A DNA stretch of 64,000 nucleotides from Kiritimatiellales bacterium (GCA_041656295.1 JBBADV010000001.1:1-64000); one strand, 5' to 3'. Numbered from the stretch's first letter, positions 37,024 to 46,485 are shown. Notes: generated by a model from the letters alone, not told the origin. Program-made: numbers and translations.

Positions 37024-38514
37024 CTACTCCAGCCCCATCCGCAGATACTGTTCCGGCGGAGCGGCGCTTGACTGCATACACTGAATCAGCAGATCAATCA
37101 TACGCTGCTCGAGAGCTGGATCATTGAGTTCATGCTGCTGCTGCGGGTCGGCTTTAATATCAAAGAGCATGGTGCGGAAGTTGTGCCGGCATTTCCAGCG
37201 GTCGCTGGATATTTTCATGACGGGACACTCTTTGCTGAAACTGAGCGGCGGTGCCATTTCGGCGGTACGCAATTCTTCCAGTGTGAACGGTTCGCGCATG
37301 TGTGCCGGCATCAATGTGTATTGACAAATCGGTGCATTCGGTTTGCCTGCTTCCGGCGCGCGCATATAAACATAGCGGCCGTCGGTGACATTAATGTGTC
37401 CGCCGTTCATCCCGAAGAGTCCGGCTTCACGTACCGGCGTATCGTTTTCAATCACGCCGCGAAGCGGCCTGCCCTGCATGTCCGGCGGCACCGGCAGATT
37501 GAAAAAGTCGAGCAGCGTCGGCGCAAGATCAATGGTTTGTACAAGCGATGTACGCCGTTCGCCGGAAATTCCGGAACGCGGATCCCAGATAAACAGCGGC
37601 GTCCGGGCGATTTCATTATAGAACGGCGCCCAGCATTTTGCCCAGCAGTCATGTTCACCGAGCAGGAAGCCGTGATCGGTATTCACAATCAGCATGGTGT
37701 CGTTCCACATATCGTGCGTGTCCATAAAGTCGAGAACACGGCCGAGGGACTCATCGCACATGCTGATGAGCGCAGCATTTGTTTTCCGCATGTGCCGGAT
37801 GGTCTCCTCGTCTTCTGTTGCCGGCGCGTACGGCGGCCAGTCGTAAAACGGGCCGGTGTAGTCGTCGTCGTACAGTTTTTTAAAGCGTTCCGGAACCTGA
37901 TAGGGCTCGTGCGGATCGAATGTTTCAATCTGCAAAAACCAGTTATCCGCCTCCCGGTTGGTTTCAAGAAAACGCAATCCCTGATGAAATACCACATTCT
38001 GCGGATAATACTCTTCACGGTTGTTGATAAATTGACGGTTGATCCAATCCTGAGCGACGTGTTCTTTTGGACTGCCAAGTTCAACCCCCTGATTCGGATG
38101 GAGATTTTCCGGCGGTTTTACTGCACCGGAAAGGTCGGCAATCCATGGATCGCCCTCCTGTCCGCGCGCAATTTCCCACGTGCTGTATTTGGTATGATAG
38201 TTTGCGCCGCCTTCTTCCCAGTAGTGAGCATGATCGCTGCACAGATGTGAATAAATTCCGGCGCGTTTCAGAATTTCCGGCATCGAATCGTCGAACGGCT
38301 CGAGCGGACCCCAGCTCCGGTGCAGAAAATTATAACGCCCCGTGTGAATTTCCCGCCGCGCCGGCATGCACGGCATGGAACCGACAAAACTGGTTTCAAA
38401 CGCAACTGTCCGTTCCGCCAGGCGTTGAAAATTCGGCGCGTGAACCCAATCGCAGCCGTACGGCGGCAGCATATGCCGGTTCAGCGAATCAAACATTACC
38501 ATAATGGCTCTCAT
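37024..38514 (-). CDS. Sulfatase, cytoplasmic type
   Basis: Sulfatase of 496 residues without a signal peptide (MRAIMVMFDSLNRHMLPPYG). The formylglycine motif is C-M-P-A-R in GSMPCMPARREIHTGRYNF. Other family segments are VNTDHGFLLGEHDCWAK and FIWDPRSGISGER. The MFDSLNRHMLPPYG start is typical of a subgroup found in polysaccharide loci of Planctomycetes and Kiritimatiellota. GGAGAGTTTT precedes the ATG. It is the last gene of the minus-strand arm of locus 2 and would act on imported oligosaccharides; the substrate is unknown. Confidence 0.93.
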   Translation of the reverse strand: MRAIMVMFDSLNRHMLPPYGCDWVHAPNFQRLAERTVAFETSFVGSMPCMPARREIHTGRYNFLHRSWGPLEPFDDSMPEILKRAGIYSHLCSDHAHYWEEGGANYHTKYSTWEIARGQEGDPWIADLSGAVKPPENLHPNQGVELGSPKEHVAQDWINRQFINNREEYYPQNVVFHQGLRFLETNREADNWFLQIETFDPHEPYQVPERFKKLYDDDYTGPFYDWPPYAPATEDEETIRHMRKTNAALISMCDESLGRVLDFMDTHDMWNDTMLIVNTDHGFLLGEHDCWAKCWAPFYNEIARTPLFIWDPRSGISGERRTSLVQTIDLAPTLLDFFNLPVPPDMQGRPLRGVIENDTPVREAGLFGMNGGHINVTDGRYVYMRAPEAGKPNAPICQYTLMPAHMREPFTLEELRTAEMAPPLSFSKECPVMKISSDRWKCRHNFRTMLFDIKADPQQQHELNDPALEQRMIDLLIQCMQSSAAPPEQYLRMGLE

Positions 38515-38552
38515 AAAACTCTCCTTTCTACCTTATATAACGATTTTTCAAA

Positions 38553-39672
38553 TTATAACAAGCCTTTGAATGCCGGATCCGGATAGTCCCATACCCAGCC
38601 GCGCCGGGCAAAAGAGAAATCTTCGCTGAGTCCTCCATCTGCCATAAGAAATTTGTCTTCGTGCGCGCGGAACGATTGTTTATGAATCCACTTGCGCAGC
38701 GCTTCGCCGTATTCAATGCGGATGTGCTGACACTCCGGATCGTCAATCCGGTTGTTCAGTTCCTGCGGGTCGGAATCAAGGTGATACAGCTCGCTGAAAC
38801 CTGCGTCGTAATCAACAAGTTTCCACGGGCCTTTGCGCACCATGCAGCAGTTGGAAATGACACCGTAACTGAACGCGTCTTCGCGCTCATCTTCGTAAAG
38901 CGGCTCATAGTCCCACCACGCCGGAATTTCAGCGCCGGCATATTTTATCAGCGTCGGCGGAATCTGCTGAAGCTCAACGAGAGAATTTAGACGTCGTCCT
39001 TCTGTTTGCGCCGGCGCTTTGAAAATCAGCGGCACGCGAATGGATTCCTCGAAATAATCGCTTTTGCCGACCATTTCCCGATCGCCGACATGATCGCCGT
39101 GATCGCTGCTGACAATAATAAGTGTGTTATCCCAGATTCCTTTTTCTTTGCATGCACGAATAATGCGTCCGATTTCGTCGTCGAGCTGTTTCACATTGCC
39201 TGCATATTGTACGCGAATATTTTTGCGTTCTTCTTCAGTAAAGGTTGTATAATCAAGCGCGTGCCATGCGCGCATATGTGTTTCTAAAAAATTCCGGCAG
39301 TATTCTTGCGACCCCGGAAATCCGACCATCAATGCGAACGGATGAAAATGCATTTTGCCGACGGCGGCGGTGCGGTAGCCGATATCGCGCAAAACATCCG
39401 GCCACGTTTTCATGCCCATCATTTTCAAGTCCGGACGCAGCCACTGATGGTTGGAAAGAACGCCGCTGCGCAGCGGCGTTAATCCCGTCAGCAGCGCCGC
39501 ACGCGCCGGAACACAGATCGGCGCACTGGAATACGCCCGATCATAAACAGTGGGTGGACTGTGCCGCAAGCTCATTGAGATGCGGCGTAGCGATTGCATG
39601 GCAGCCGTATACCGGCAAAAAATCGGCGCGGAACTGATCGGGCATGATAAAAATGAGATTTGGCTTTTTCAT
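38553..39672 (-). pseudogene. Sulfatase interrupted by a 4-bp tandem duplication
   Basis: The gene starts at ATG 39672 behind GGAGG (MKKPNLIFIMPDQFRADF, 43 codons to QSTHCL and a stop) and continues in another frame with TVYDRAYSSAPICVPARAAL, the formylglycine motif C-V-P-A-R, and a complete C-terminal half (IVSSDHGDHVGDREMVGKSD). At the junction, plus-strand bases 39550-39557 are GTGGGTGG (CCACCCAC in the gene). Removing one 4-base copy restores LAAQSTVYDRAYSSAPIC. The rest is undamaged, so the mutation is recent, a sequencing error, or a switch. No signal peptide. Confidence 0.88.
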
Positions 39673-39690
39673 AACACCCTCCATTTTGTT

Positions 39691-40995
39691 TTATACAACC
39701 GGCGTCATGCGGATTTCGTTGAAGAAAATTTTCCCGGCGCCGTTAATGAAGATGCGAATGTCGGCAAACGCAGCACTTTCCGGCACGGTGATTTCAAATG
39801 AATCCTGTGTCCAGTCGGTATCGCCGGCAAAAAGTTCGCCCTTCGGTGCCTGCGTTACATCGCCGAGCAGTCCGTCGAATTCATCTTTGAAGGCAACCTG
39901 AATGCAACCCATGCCGGAATTGATCCCCTCGGTTTTCAGCCGGCAGCCGACACGATAACTCTGTCCGGCGTCAACCTTCACAGACTGCTGACAGCACAGC
40001 GCACCGGCGCGGTCATATTCCAGTCCCGGCACCGGTTTCCCGTAAGCACTTTCGCCCCAAATCATTTTTCCGCCGCCTTCGGAGAGGCGCGTCGCCAGCG
40101 TCCAGTCCGCCGGAAATCCGTTTTCATCACGCTGTTTAAAAAAGCCGTTCGTCACTTTTTCATACACCGGTTTTTCGCGCCGGTAATTACGGAACTGCCA
40201 GACTTCATCGCCGGCGGGATTCACCTCAACCACACGTTGATGCTGCTGATCTGAAAAAAGCGTGTTGCCGTTCGGCAGGCGCTGCACTTCATAAATATTT
40301 GCGAAATACGGCAGCTGATATTCCCAAACGGTTTCACCGGCACGCGTCACTTCAAGCACGCGGCTGTTTTTTGAATCAGCAATCAGAACATTACCGTTTT
40401 CAAGCAGGTTTGCATCGCGCGGCCAGCGTAATCCGGCGGCATATTCCCACAGCGTTTCGCCGGCGGCGCTGATCATGCGTACGCGGTCTTCATCGCTGTC
40501 CGCCACAATAAAATTTCCATCCGGCAGCGGTTCGCAGTTATGCGGATGATTCAATTCGCCCTGTGACTCTAATGAAATATTTCCGGCGCAATCAACAATG
40601 ACAAAACCGTTCGAGTTGCGATTTGTCACCAGCATTTTTCCGGCATCCATCATGCAAATGTTGTTGGGATAATGAAGCGGACTGCCGTTTGACATTTTTC
40701 CGGTGCCGCCGGTCCAGTCGTCGGACGACCAAACAATTTCATCCGCCGGATTAACTTCAAGAATACGGTTGTTGCTTGTGTCGGCAATCACTGTATTGCC
40801 GTTTGGCAGACGGCGCGCGGTATGCGCGAAACGGTAACCGTGAGCGGAACGCCAGACGACGTTGCCGGCGGGATTTACTTCAATAATTTCGCTGCCGCTG
40901 CCGCTCTCCGCGCCGGCGTCGGCAATCAGCGTATTTCCGTTCGGCAGACGTTCCACGCTGCACGTGAATTCCAGCATTCCTTGACGGTCATCCAT
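39691..40995 (-). CDS. Beta-propeller (arylsulfotransferase-like) protein with C-terminal jelly-roll
   Basis: Protein of 434 residues. The first 300 hold at least five propeller blades with the pattern LPNGNTLIADAG, LPNGNTVIADTS, LPDGNFIVADSD, LENGNVLIADSK and LPNGNTLFSDQQ, each followed by a Trp-containing strand (VVWRS, IVWSS, TLWEY, TVWEY, EVWQF). This is the blade type of ASST/PQQ-like propellers, although the catalytic His of true aryl sulfotransferases cannot be assigned. The last 130 residues form a carbohydrate-binding-like jelly-roll (QSVKVDAGQSYRVGCRLKTE). No signal peptide. It lies 13 bases after the CysD-like gene and 18 before the broken sulfatase. Confidence 0.75.
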   Translation of the reverse strand: MDDRQGMLEFTCSVERLPNGNTLIADAGAESGSGSEIIEVNPAGNVVWRSAHGYRFAHTARRLPNGNTVIADTSNNRILEVNPADEIVWSSDDWTGGTGKMSNGSPLHYPNNICMMDAGKMLVTNRNSNGFVIVDCAGNISLESQGELNHPHNCEPLPDGNFIVADSDEDRVRMISAAGETLWEYAAGLRWPRDANLLENGNVLIADSKNSRVLEVTRAGETVWEYQLPYFANIYEVQRLPNGNTLFSDQQHQRVVEVNPAGDEVWQFRNYRREKPVYEKVTNGFFKQRDENGFPADWTLATRLSEGGGKMIWGESAYGKPVPGLEYDRAGALCCQQSVKVDAGQSYRVGCRLKTEGINSGMGCIQVAFKDEFDGLLGDVTQAPKGELFAGDTDWTQDSFEITVPESAAFADIRIFINGAGKIFFNEIRMTPVV

Positions 40996-41008
40996 TGCAA
41001 AAATCCTT

Positions 41009-41830
41009 TTACATGTATCCGAGCTTGCGCAGCTTTTCCATCAGGTTTTCTTTATCCTGCCGGCGCCCGCCGCGCTCGGTGGTATTTTCCAGATCCTGTT
41101 CCCACGCCGGTGTTTCAGTAATTTTTTTCGTCGTCACGCGTGCACCGAGTGAACGGTACCCGTCAGCATACAGTTTACAGAACGGCACATTGTTTTCACG
41201 CAGCGCATCCCATACATCGCGTTCGGTAAAATGCAGAATCGGATTAATCCGCGTATGCTCGCGGTTGAATTCCGTTGCCGGACGCGGGCTGAAATAGATT
41301 TCATTGGCGCGCGCGCCCTGCTCATCCCAGCGGATACCTTCAAAAAACGCATCGATTTCGTTATCTTCCAGATACACCATGCAGGTCACAGTTTTCATCA
41401 AATGATTGCCGACGTAGGATTCCGGCTCATACGTGAATGTTTCCTCTTCGTAATCGAGCCGTTTTACTTCGCGCTGATTGCGCTCATTTAAATCCGCAAC
41501 GCGGACTTCTGAACCGAGTCCGTCTTCGGCGTGCGATGAAACATCGGCATTGTGAATCATGTCTACCGTGATGCCGTAGCGCGCCTTGCTCTCCTCAATG
41601 AATTCGCGGACTTCATCAAACATATCGCCTTCGTCGATACAGAAACAGCGCGGCATTTTCAGCCCGGTTCCCTTAATCGCCTCATGAACCAGCCAGAGAA
41701 CCAGCAGACTGTCTTTGCCGCCGGTATAGGCAATCCGCATTTTTTCCAGCGGAAATTTCTCATACGCTTCGAGAATAATTTTTTTAGAATCCTCAATCTT
41801 CTTCGTCAAGGTTGTATTCTGATCAGACAT
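41009..41830 (-). CDS. CysD/PAPS-reductase-like PP-loop protein
   Basis: Adenine-nucleotide PP-loop protein of 273 residues. The loop is RIAYTGGKDSLLVLWLV. Later segments FCIDEGDMFDEVREFIE, FFEGIRWDEQGARANEIYFS, INPILHFTERDVWDALRENN, VPFCKLYADGYRSLGARVTT and the ERGGRRQDKENLMEKLRKLGY tail follow the order seen in CysD, the small subunit of ATP sulfurylase. No CysN GTPase or CysH/CysI partner is nearby, so canonical sulfate activation is not shown. GGAG precedes the ATG. Its place between a dehydrogenase and a propeller protein in a sulfatase operon suggests a role in handling released sulfate. Confidence 0.8.
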   Translation of the reverse strand: MSDQNTTLTKKIEDSKKIILEAYEKFPLEKMRIAYTGGKDSLLVLWLVHEAIKGTGLKMPRCFCIDEGDMFDEVREFIEESKARYGITVDMIHNADVSSHAEDGLGSEVRVADLNERNQREVKRLDYEEETFTYEPESYVGNHLMKTVTCMVYLEDNEIDAFFEGIRWDEQGARANEIYFSPRPATEFNREHTRINPILHFTERDVWDALRENNVPFCKLYADGYRSLGARVTTKKITETPAWEQDLENTTERGGRRQDKENLMEKLRKLGYM

Positions 41831-41849
41831 TCATAACTCCTTTTTCTGT

Positions 41850-42878
41850 CTATGCCGGAACGCCGGTAATTAAGCTTTTATATTCGATGGTCATCGCGGA
41901 TGCGCGCTGCTGCGTCATTTCGTGCAGCAGCGGCAGTCCTTTAAATTTGCGGTCGATGTCGTCGAGCACGGTGAGCGCGAGCAGATCGCGCGTGCCGGAA
42001 CCGGCGTTATGCGGGGTAAGCACCACATTCGGCAGCGTACGAAGTTCATCATCTTCCGGCAGCGGTTCATCATAAAACACATCCATATACGCAAAGATGC
42101 GACCGGAACGAAGCTCGTTCATCAGCGCACCTTTTTCGATCAGATGTGCCCGGCCGGTGTTGATTAACGAAGCACCGTCTTTCAGCGTTGAAAGCATCGC
42201 GCCGGTAATGCGCCCAAGCGTTTTTTCGGTCAGCGAGGTCAGCAGATGCACCATGTCGCTGCATTTCAGTACATCATCAAGCGCTGCTTTTTCCACGCCG
42301 GCGTTTTCCGCCTCTTCCACGGAAAGATAGCGGCTGGCCACTAGAATTTTTTTTACGCCGGTATTTTTCAGCATGCGGATGAGATAGCGTGCAATTTCGC
42401 CGTAACCCCAAATGCCAACAGTAAGGCGGTGCAACCCGAGCGGCGCAAGCGGCGGATTCCAGGCTAAATGCCGGTGGTCGCCGAAGTTGCAATAGGTGAT
42501 CATCCGGCGCGCCGCAATCATCGTCATCATCAACGACCACTGCGCAACGCATTCCGCCATCACCGAATTTGCTGAGACAATCGGAATGCCGCCGGCAAAA
42601 AATTCCGGCGTGACAATCCGCTGCACCGAACCGGCGGCGTGACCGACGACTTGCAGTTTATCGGCGGCATCCAGCCAGCTTTGGTCGAATTTCGGCGAGC
42701 CCCAGCTGGTAATCACCGCATCGGCGCCACGGATCGATTCCGGCCTGAACGGCTCGGGAGCAAAGGTTGCATTAAACCCGAGTTCTTCGGCGCGCGCGGC
42801 AGCTTCCGGCGTCCAGACCTCATGCCGGCGCGAATTGTCCGGCAGCAGTAAAACAACATTACGGCGATCCTTCATCAT
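41850..42878 (-). CDS. D-isomer-specific 2-hydroxyacid dehydrogenase family protein
   Basis: NAD(P)-dependent dehydrogenase of 342 residues. The Rossmann region is LTVGIWGYGEIARYLIRMLK, somewhat atypical because the second Gly is in GYGEIA. Catalytic region segments are SLINTGRAHLIEKGALMNEL (Arg), DVFYDEPLPEDDELRTLPNV (Glu) and LTPHNAG (His). The N-terminal half has AVITSWGSPKF and GHAAGSVQRIVTPEF. It would oxidise or reduce a 2-hydroxy or 2-keto sugar acid derived from the glycan. It is 6 bases from the isomerase gene and 19 from the CysD-like gene. Confidence 0.88.
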   Translation of the reverse strand: MMKDRRNVVLLLPDNSRRHEVWTPEAAARAEELGFNATFAPEPFRPESIRGADAVITSWGSPKFDQSWLDAADKLQVVGHAAGSVQRIVTPEFFAGGIPIVSANSVMAECVAQWSLMMTMIAARRMITYCNFGDHRHLAWNPPLAPLGLHRLTVGIWGYGEIARYLIRMLKNTGVKKILVASRYLSVEEAENAGVEKAALDDVLKCSDMVHLLTSLTEKTLGRITGAMLSTLKDGASLINTGRAHLIEKGALMNELRSGRIFAYMDVFYDEPLPEDDELRTLPNVVLTPHNAGSGTRDLLALTVLDDIDRKFKGLPLLHEMTQQRASAMTIEYKSLITGVPA

Positions 42879-42884
42879 CAGTTC

Positions 42885-43742
42885 CTATTCTGTATCTGCA
42901 TTGCAAAGTTCAATGAATATCCGGCGCTCGCCGGCGAGCATTTGAATCAGTTCGTCAAGCGACATCGCGGCGCCCTGTCCGTTTTTTGCGCGGCCGCTGC
43001 CGTAGAATGAGCATGGTCCGTCAAACTGAATCTGGCGCAGAATTTGCACGATGTCCTCCCACGGCACATTGCCGGTGCCGAGTTTGGTGAGGCGCATGCT
43101 GTGCAGGCGCGCGCCGGCATAGCCGCTTTTATCGTTGAACCAGTAAAAATCTTTTACGCCGAGCGCGGCGATGCGGTCAGCGAGAATATCCACTCCCATC
43201 AGCCAGCCGGAACTGCCGCCTTCAACCACACCGTGAACCGGATCGTAATAGACGCCGATGTCCGCCGGCGGGAGATCGCCGAGCGCATAATCGAGATCCG
43301 CCGGAACTGCGCCAAAAAACTTATGGCTGTGATTCTGAAATACGCCCTGAATTCCAACAGCACGGTTCATCGCTGCAATGTCTCTGAGCTGTGCTTTAAC
43401 GGTGTCGCGCTGCCGGCGCAGTGTGCCGAAGCCCTCATATCTCCATTCGCCAAGACGATACTGACGGATGCCGAGCGATGCCGCAGTCCGCAGGATTTTT
43501 TCAGCAAACGGCGCGTCCGGCGAATTTATCTGCGTGGTAATCATAGCGATATTCATGCCGGTGTTTTTCAGTTTTCCGGCGAGCGCCGGCAGTTCATCCG
43601 CCACGCACTCCGGTTCAATATTTTCGCCGGAGCGCACGGTGATTTCAAAACCGGTAAAACCGGCGGCGGCGAGTTTTACGGCGCTCTCTTCGAGCGGCGC
43701 GCCGTACAACTGCTTGCTGAAGACGATGTGTTCGAGGTTCAT
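42885..43742 (-). CDS. Sugar phosphate isomerase/epimerase (xylose isomerase-like TIM barrel)
   Basis: TIM-barrel protein of 285 residues of the AP-endonuclease-2/xylose isomerase-like family. Metal-site strands are AAGFTGFEITVRSGENIEPE, GVFQNHSHKFF (His), IGVYYDPVHGVVEGGS (Asp, His) and GVKDFYWFNDKS. Members isomerise or epimerise sugars or keto-sugar acids. It is part of the tight operon symporter-isomerase-dehydrogenase-CysD-like, so it probably acts on the sugar imported by the adjacent symporter. The specific reaction is unknown. Confidence 0.85.
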   Translation of the reverse strand: MNLEHIVFSKQLYGAPLEESAVKLAAAGFTGFEITVRSGENIEPECVADELPALAGKLKNTGMNIAMITTQINSPDAPFAEKILRTAASLGIRQYRLGEWRYEGFGTLRRQRDTVKAQLRDIAAMNRAVGIQGVFQNHSHKFFGAVPADLDYALGDLPPADIGVYYDPVHGVVEGGSSGWLMGVDILADRIAALGVKDFYWFNDKSGYAGARLHSMRLTKLGTGNVPWEDIVQILRQIQFDGPCSFYGSGRAKNGQGAAMSLDELIQMLAGERRIFIELCNADTE

Positions 43743-43765
43743 AGTTAAGCGTTCAGAGTTTGGAG

Positions 43766-45528
43766 TTAAGAGTTTGTTGCGTTGCGGGCATTGCGCCGCG
43801 CGCCGCGCAGCATTAATCCGGAAACAATTCCAATGAATGCGGCCACAATAAGAATGGCGAGGCGTCCGGCCGACGGGTTCGGCACGAATACCAGCAGCGC
43901 AATAAATCCGGCAATGACCATTCCAAATCCTCCGAGCAGACGAAGCTGCATACCGTCGTTCGCTTTGCCGACTTCTTTCTCAAAATCAACCGGCGTGTGC
44001 ATGACCGTAAAAAATTCATCCACCTGTGCTTGATAGTCCGGTGTTTCTTTTTTCCAGAACGGAGCCGTTGCAAAAAACACAATGCTCCCAACGGCGATAT
44101 TAACGAAAACCTGCTGCTGAAAATTCCAGGTCAGCCCGAACACACTGATTTTATAAAAACCGAGCGCCGACGGAATCAAGGCGGCAACCACGGATGCAAT
44201 TGCTGCCCAGCGCGGCACGCGACGGAAGAACAGGCAGAGCATCATCGGAACCGTCAGCGGAATGCCGAGCATGGCGCCGATGTTCAGCATGAATTCAAAG
44301 ATCCCTTTGCCATCTTGACCGGCGAAATAGAGAGCGAGCCCGATAATTGCTATACCGAAGCAAAAGGAAGCGAACTGTCCGAGCCGTAATCGCCGGACCA
44401 TGCTCATTGGCTCTTTTTTTAAAAGACGGCAGATCGCAGGATAAATATCTTCCGTCACAATTCCGGCGTTACGATTCAGCCCCGTATCCATCGAACTCAT
44501 CGTCGCCGCAAAAATGGCAACCACCATTAAGCCGACCATCCCGTTCGGCAGCAGCGCATGGCTGATTAACGCGAATGACGCTTCCGCCGGCTTGGCAATA
44601 TTCACCGCCATCACCTGATCGGCAATCAGCAGCCGCGCCGCCATCGGCGGAATCACCCAGATAATTGCGCCTAGCGCCATTAAAACAGCTGCAAACAGCG
44701 CCGCTTTGCGCGCTTCGCGGCCGTCTTTTACAGCAAAGTAGCGCGGCGCCGATTGCATCGAGTTACTACTGACTGCAGTTTTCAGCAGCATGGCAATCGC
44801 CCACATCCAGGTGAACTGCGAGGCCGTAAATCGCCCTGGCGGGTTGATAATCTGGAAATCCGGCGCGAGCCCCTCCCCTGTGCGTTAATCATATTTAAGA
44901 ATCCGCCAAAACCGCCGGTTTTTTGCAGACAGAGGAAGCAGACTAATAACGTCATTGGAACCAGTATTAATCCCTGCAGAAAATCCGTTGCCATCACCGC
45001 CCAGCTGCCGCCGGTTAGTGAATAAAAAAGCACAACGAGCCCGATAACAATGATAATGCTGTAAATTTCAAATCCGAAAATCGCGGAACTGAAGAGTGCG
45101 AGGCCGTATAAATGAAGTGCGCCGACCAACAGTTGCGTGATGACGGAGAAGCCGGCGTAAAACTGCTGTGTCCCAACATCAAAACGCTTGCGGATAATTT
45201 CCGGTGCTGTAATGGACCGCAGTTGCCTGAACCATGGAGCAATAAAAAGAAAGTTCAGAAGAAACCCGATAGTATTGGCAATGTAAATGATGGCAACAGA
45301 CCAGCCGCTTTCAAAGGCCACTCCGGCGGCGCCGGTAAATGTCCACGCACTGAACATCGTCATAAATGCACTGGCGCCGACCAGATACCACGTGCCGCGG
45401 CAGCCGTTGCGGAAATAGTCGCTGGCATCAGAGTTCAGCTTGCGCATCACCCAACCGACAGCCAGCAGCATGATAAAATAGGTGAAAATTACAATGTATT
45501 CAATAATTCCCGGCTGTGTTAAGGACAT
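43766..45528 (-). pseudogene. SSS-family sodium:solute symporter with a frameshift
   Basis: The N-terminal half starts at 45528 after AGGAG (GIIEYIVIFTYFIMLLAVGW, DYFRNGCRGTWYLVGASAF) and is in frame to FLNMINAQG at about 44877. The rest (EGLAPDFQIINPPGRFTASQ, MDTGLNRNAGIVTEDIYPAI and several helices) is in another frame. At 44870-44879 the plus strand has CCCCTCCCCT (minus-strand G-runs), where one missing base would explain the shift. Joined, the protein is about 580 residues with about 14 helices, normal for the family. It may be a recent mutation, an assembly error in a homopolymer, or a site of slippage. It would import the sugar for the adjacent enzymes. Confidence 0.88.
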
Positions 45529-46343
45529 AGTGTTTCTCCTTTTTCATTTCCATTCAACGGCCGGATTTTTATATCCCGCCACGCAACTGTCGAATTCCAG
45601 GTGCGCAGCGCCAGCCGGCCGCCCGGCAGCGGCTGCGGATCAATCACATCATGAAGGTAGATGTCATCGACAAACGCCTGAATGCGGCCGGCGTTGCAGA
45701 CGACTTTAATACGATACACACGTCCCGGTTCAGAACGGATATCCTGCCGGTCGCTCAGCAGGTTGAATCCCGGATTTCTCCGGACGCGCGAATGGCCGGG
45801 CCGAATGCCGCCGACCAGCGTAAAAATATAATTCGGAAATTTATGATATTCCGGATAATCGCCGGAACGGGTAAACTGCACCGGCGAATCGTCCGCTTCG
45901 TGCGCGCTGAAAATCAGATTCAAATTCGCCGCGTTCGGCGCCTCTGTTTCAAACACCTCTGCCGTCAGCTCAATCACAAAATCCGCCGGAATCTTCTGCT
46001 TCAGCCAGATCGTCGCCGTATTCACCTGTTCCGGAAATTTTTTTTCAACCTTGATCTGTCCGTCCGCCGCCGTAACAACACTGTCGCCCTCAACCGCCCA
46101 GCGGTTTGTCCACGACGCATCGAACGTCTCCGCAATCACTTTTCCCGGCGCGCGCGACATGCCGAATGCCGCGCCGGCAAAGAGAATGAAGAAAATCAGC
46201 GGGGCAGACATTCCTGTCTGCCCATTCCGGTGCATAAATGGCAGACAGGACTCGAAGAGAGGCTTTTGCTCGCGAAAGCAACGACCAACGGGAGTGACAA
46301 TTCTGCCCCACAATTTTTTAAGACTGTTTCTTAAATGCTGCAT
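45519..46343 (-). CDS. Secreted ConA-like (DUF1961/DUF6250-like) protein with repeat-derived 5' end
   Basis: The mature part (about 210 residues) is a concanavalin A-like beta-sandwich: KVIAETFDASWTNRWAVEG, ADFVIELTAEVFETEAPNAA, LNLIFSAHEADDSPVQFTRS, RRNPGFNLLSD and GRLALRTWNSTVAWRDIKIR. Such proteins bind or cleave polysaccharides; no catalytic pair is clear. A signal-like hydrophobic stretch (SAPLIFFILFAGAAFG) precedes it. Upstream codons come from a palindromic repeat, which even provides an ATG (46211) next to the signal. Possible starts are 46343, 46235 and 46211, and none has a good ribosome site. The 3' end overlaps the symporter start by 10 bases. Confidence 0.72.
   Translation of the reverse strand: MQHLRNSLKKLWGRIVTPVGRCFREQKPLFESCLPFMHRNGQTGMSAPLIFFILFAGAAFGMSRAPGKVIAETFDASWTNRWAVEGDSVVTAADGQIKVEKKFPEQVNTATIWLKQKIPADFVIELTAEVFETEAPNAANLNLIFSAHEADDSPVQFTRSGDYPEYHKFPNYIFTLVGGIRPGHSRVRRNPGFNLLSDRQDIRSEPGRVYRIKVVCNAGRIQAFVDDIYLHDVIDPQPLPGGRLALRTWNSTVAWRDIKIRPLNGNEKGETLCP
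46201..46309. repeat. Nested palindromic repeat at a gene start
   Basis: Outer arms GGGGCAGA (46201) and TCTGCCCC (ends 46309) enclose an inner inverted pair, GGGCAGACATTCCTGTCTGC-like and GGCAGACAGGA. It belongs to the same family as 6806-6860. It encodes the N-terminal part of the overlapping secreted-protein frame. Confidence 0.75.
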
Positions 46344-46428
46344 ATTATTTTCTGATGGTGATGAAACTTTTCCGGCAACGGAAGCACGCGCCTGCTTTAA
46401 TTGTAAAACCGGCTGTTTTTACACCTAT

Positions 46429-46464
46429 AAAAAACCCCGCGCAACGATCCGTCGAAACGCGGGG
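46429..46464 (-). terminator. Rho-independent terminator of the PEP-CTERM gene
   Basis: Read on the minus strand: CCCCGCG, a 16-base loop, CGCGGGG, then TTTTTT. It lies 22 bases past the stop of the PEP-CTERM gene. It separates that gene from the symporter operon. Confidence 0.85.
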
Positions 46465-46485
46465 ATAACTGTTCTTGTTACAGTT

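Noticed and set aside
37132..38250. A 372-codon plus-strand frame opposite the sulfatase
   Set aside because: Shadow of the sulfatase frame; no recognisable protein pattern.
41009..41830. Full assimilatory sulfate reduction operon
   Set aside because: Only one CysD-like protein is present; no CysN, CysC, CysH or CysI was found in the window.
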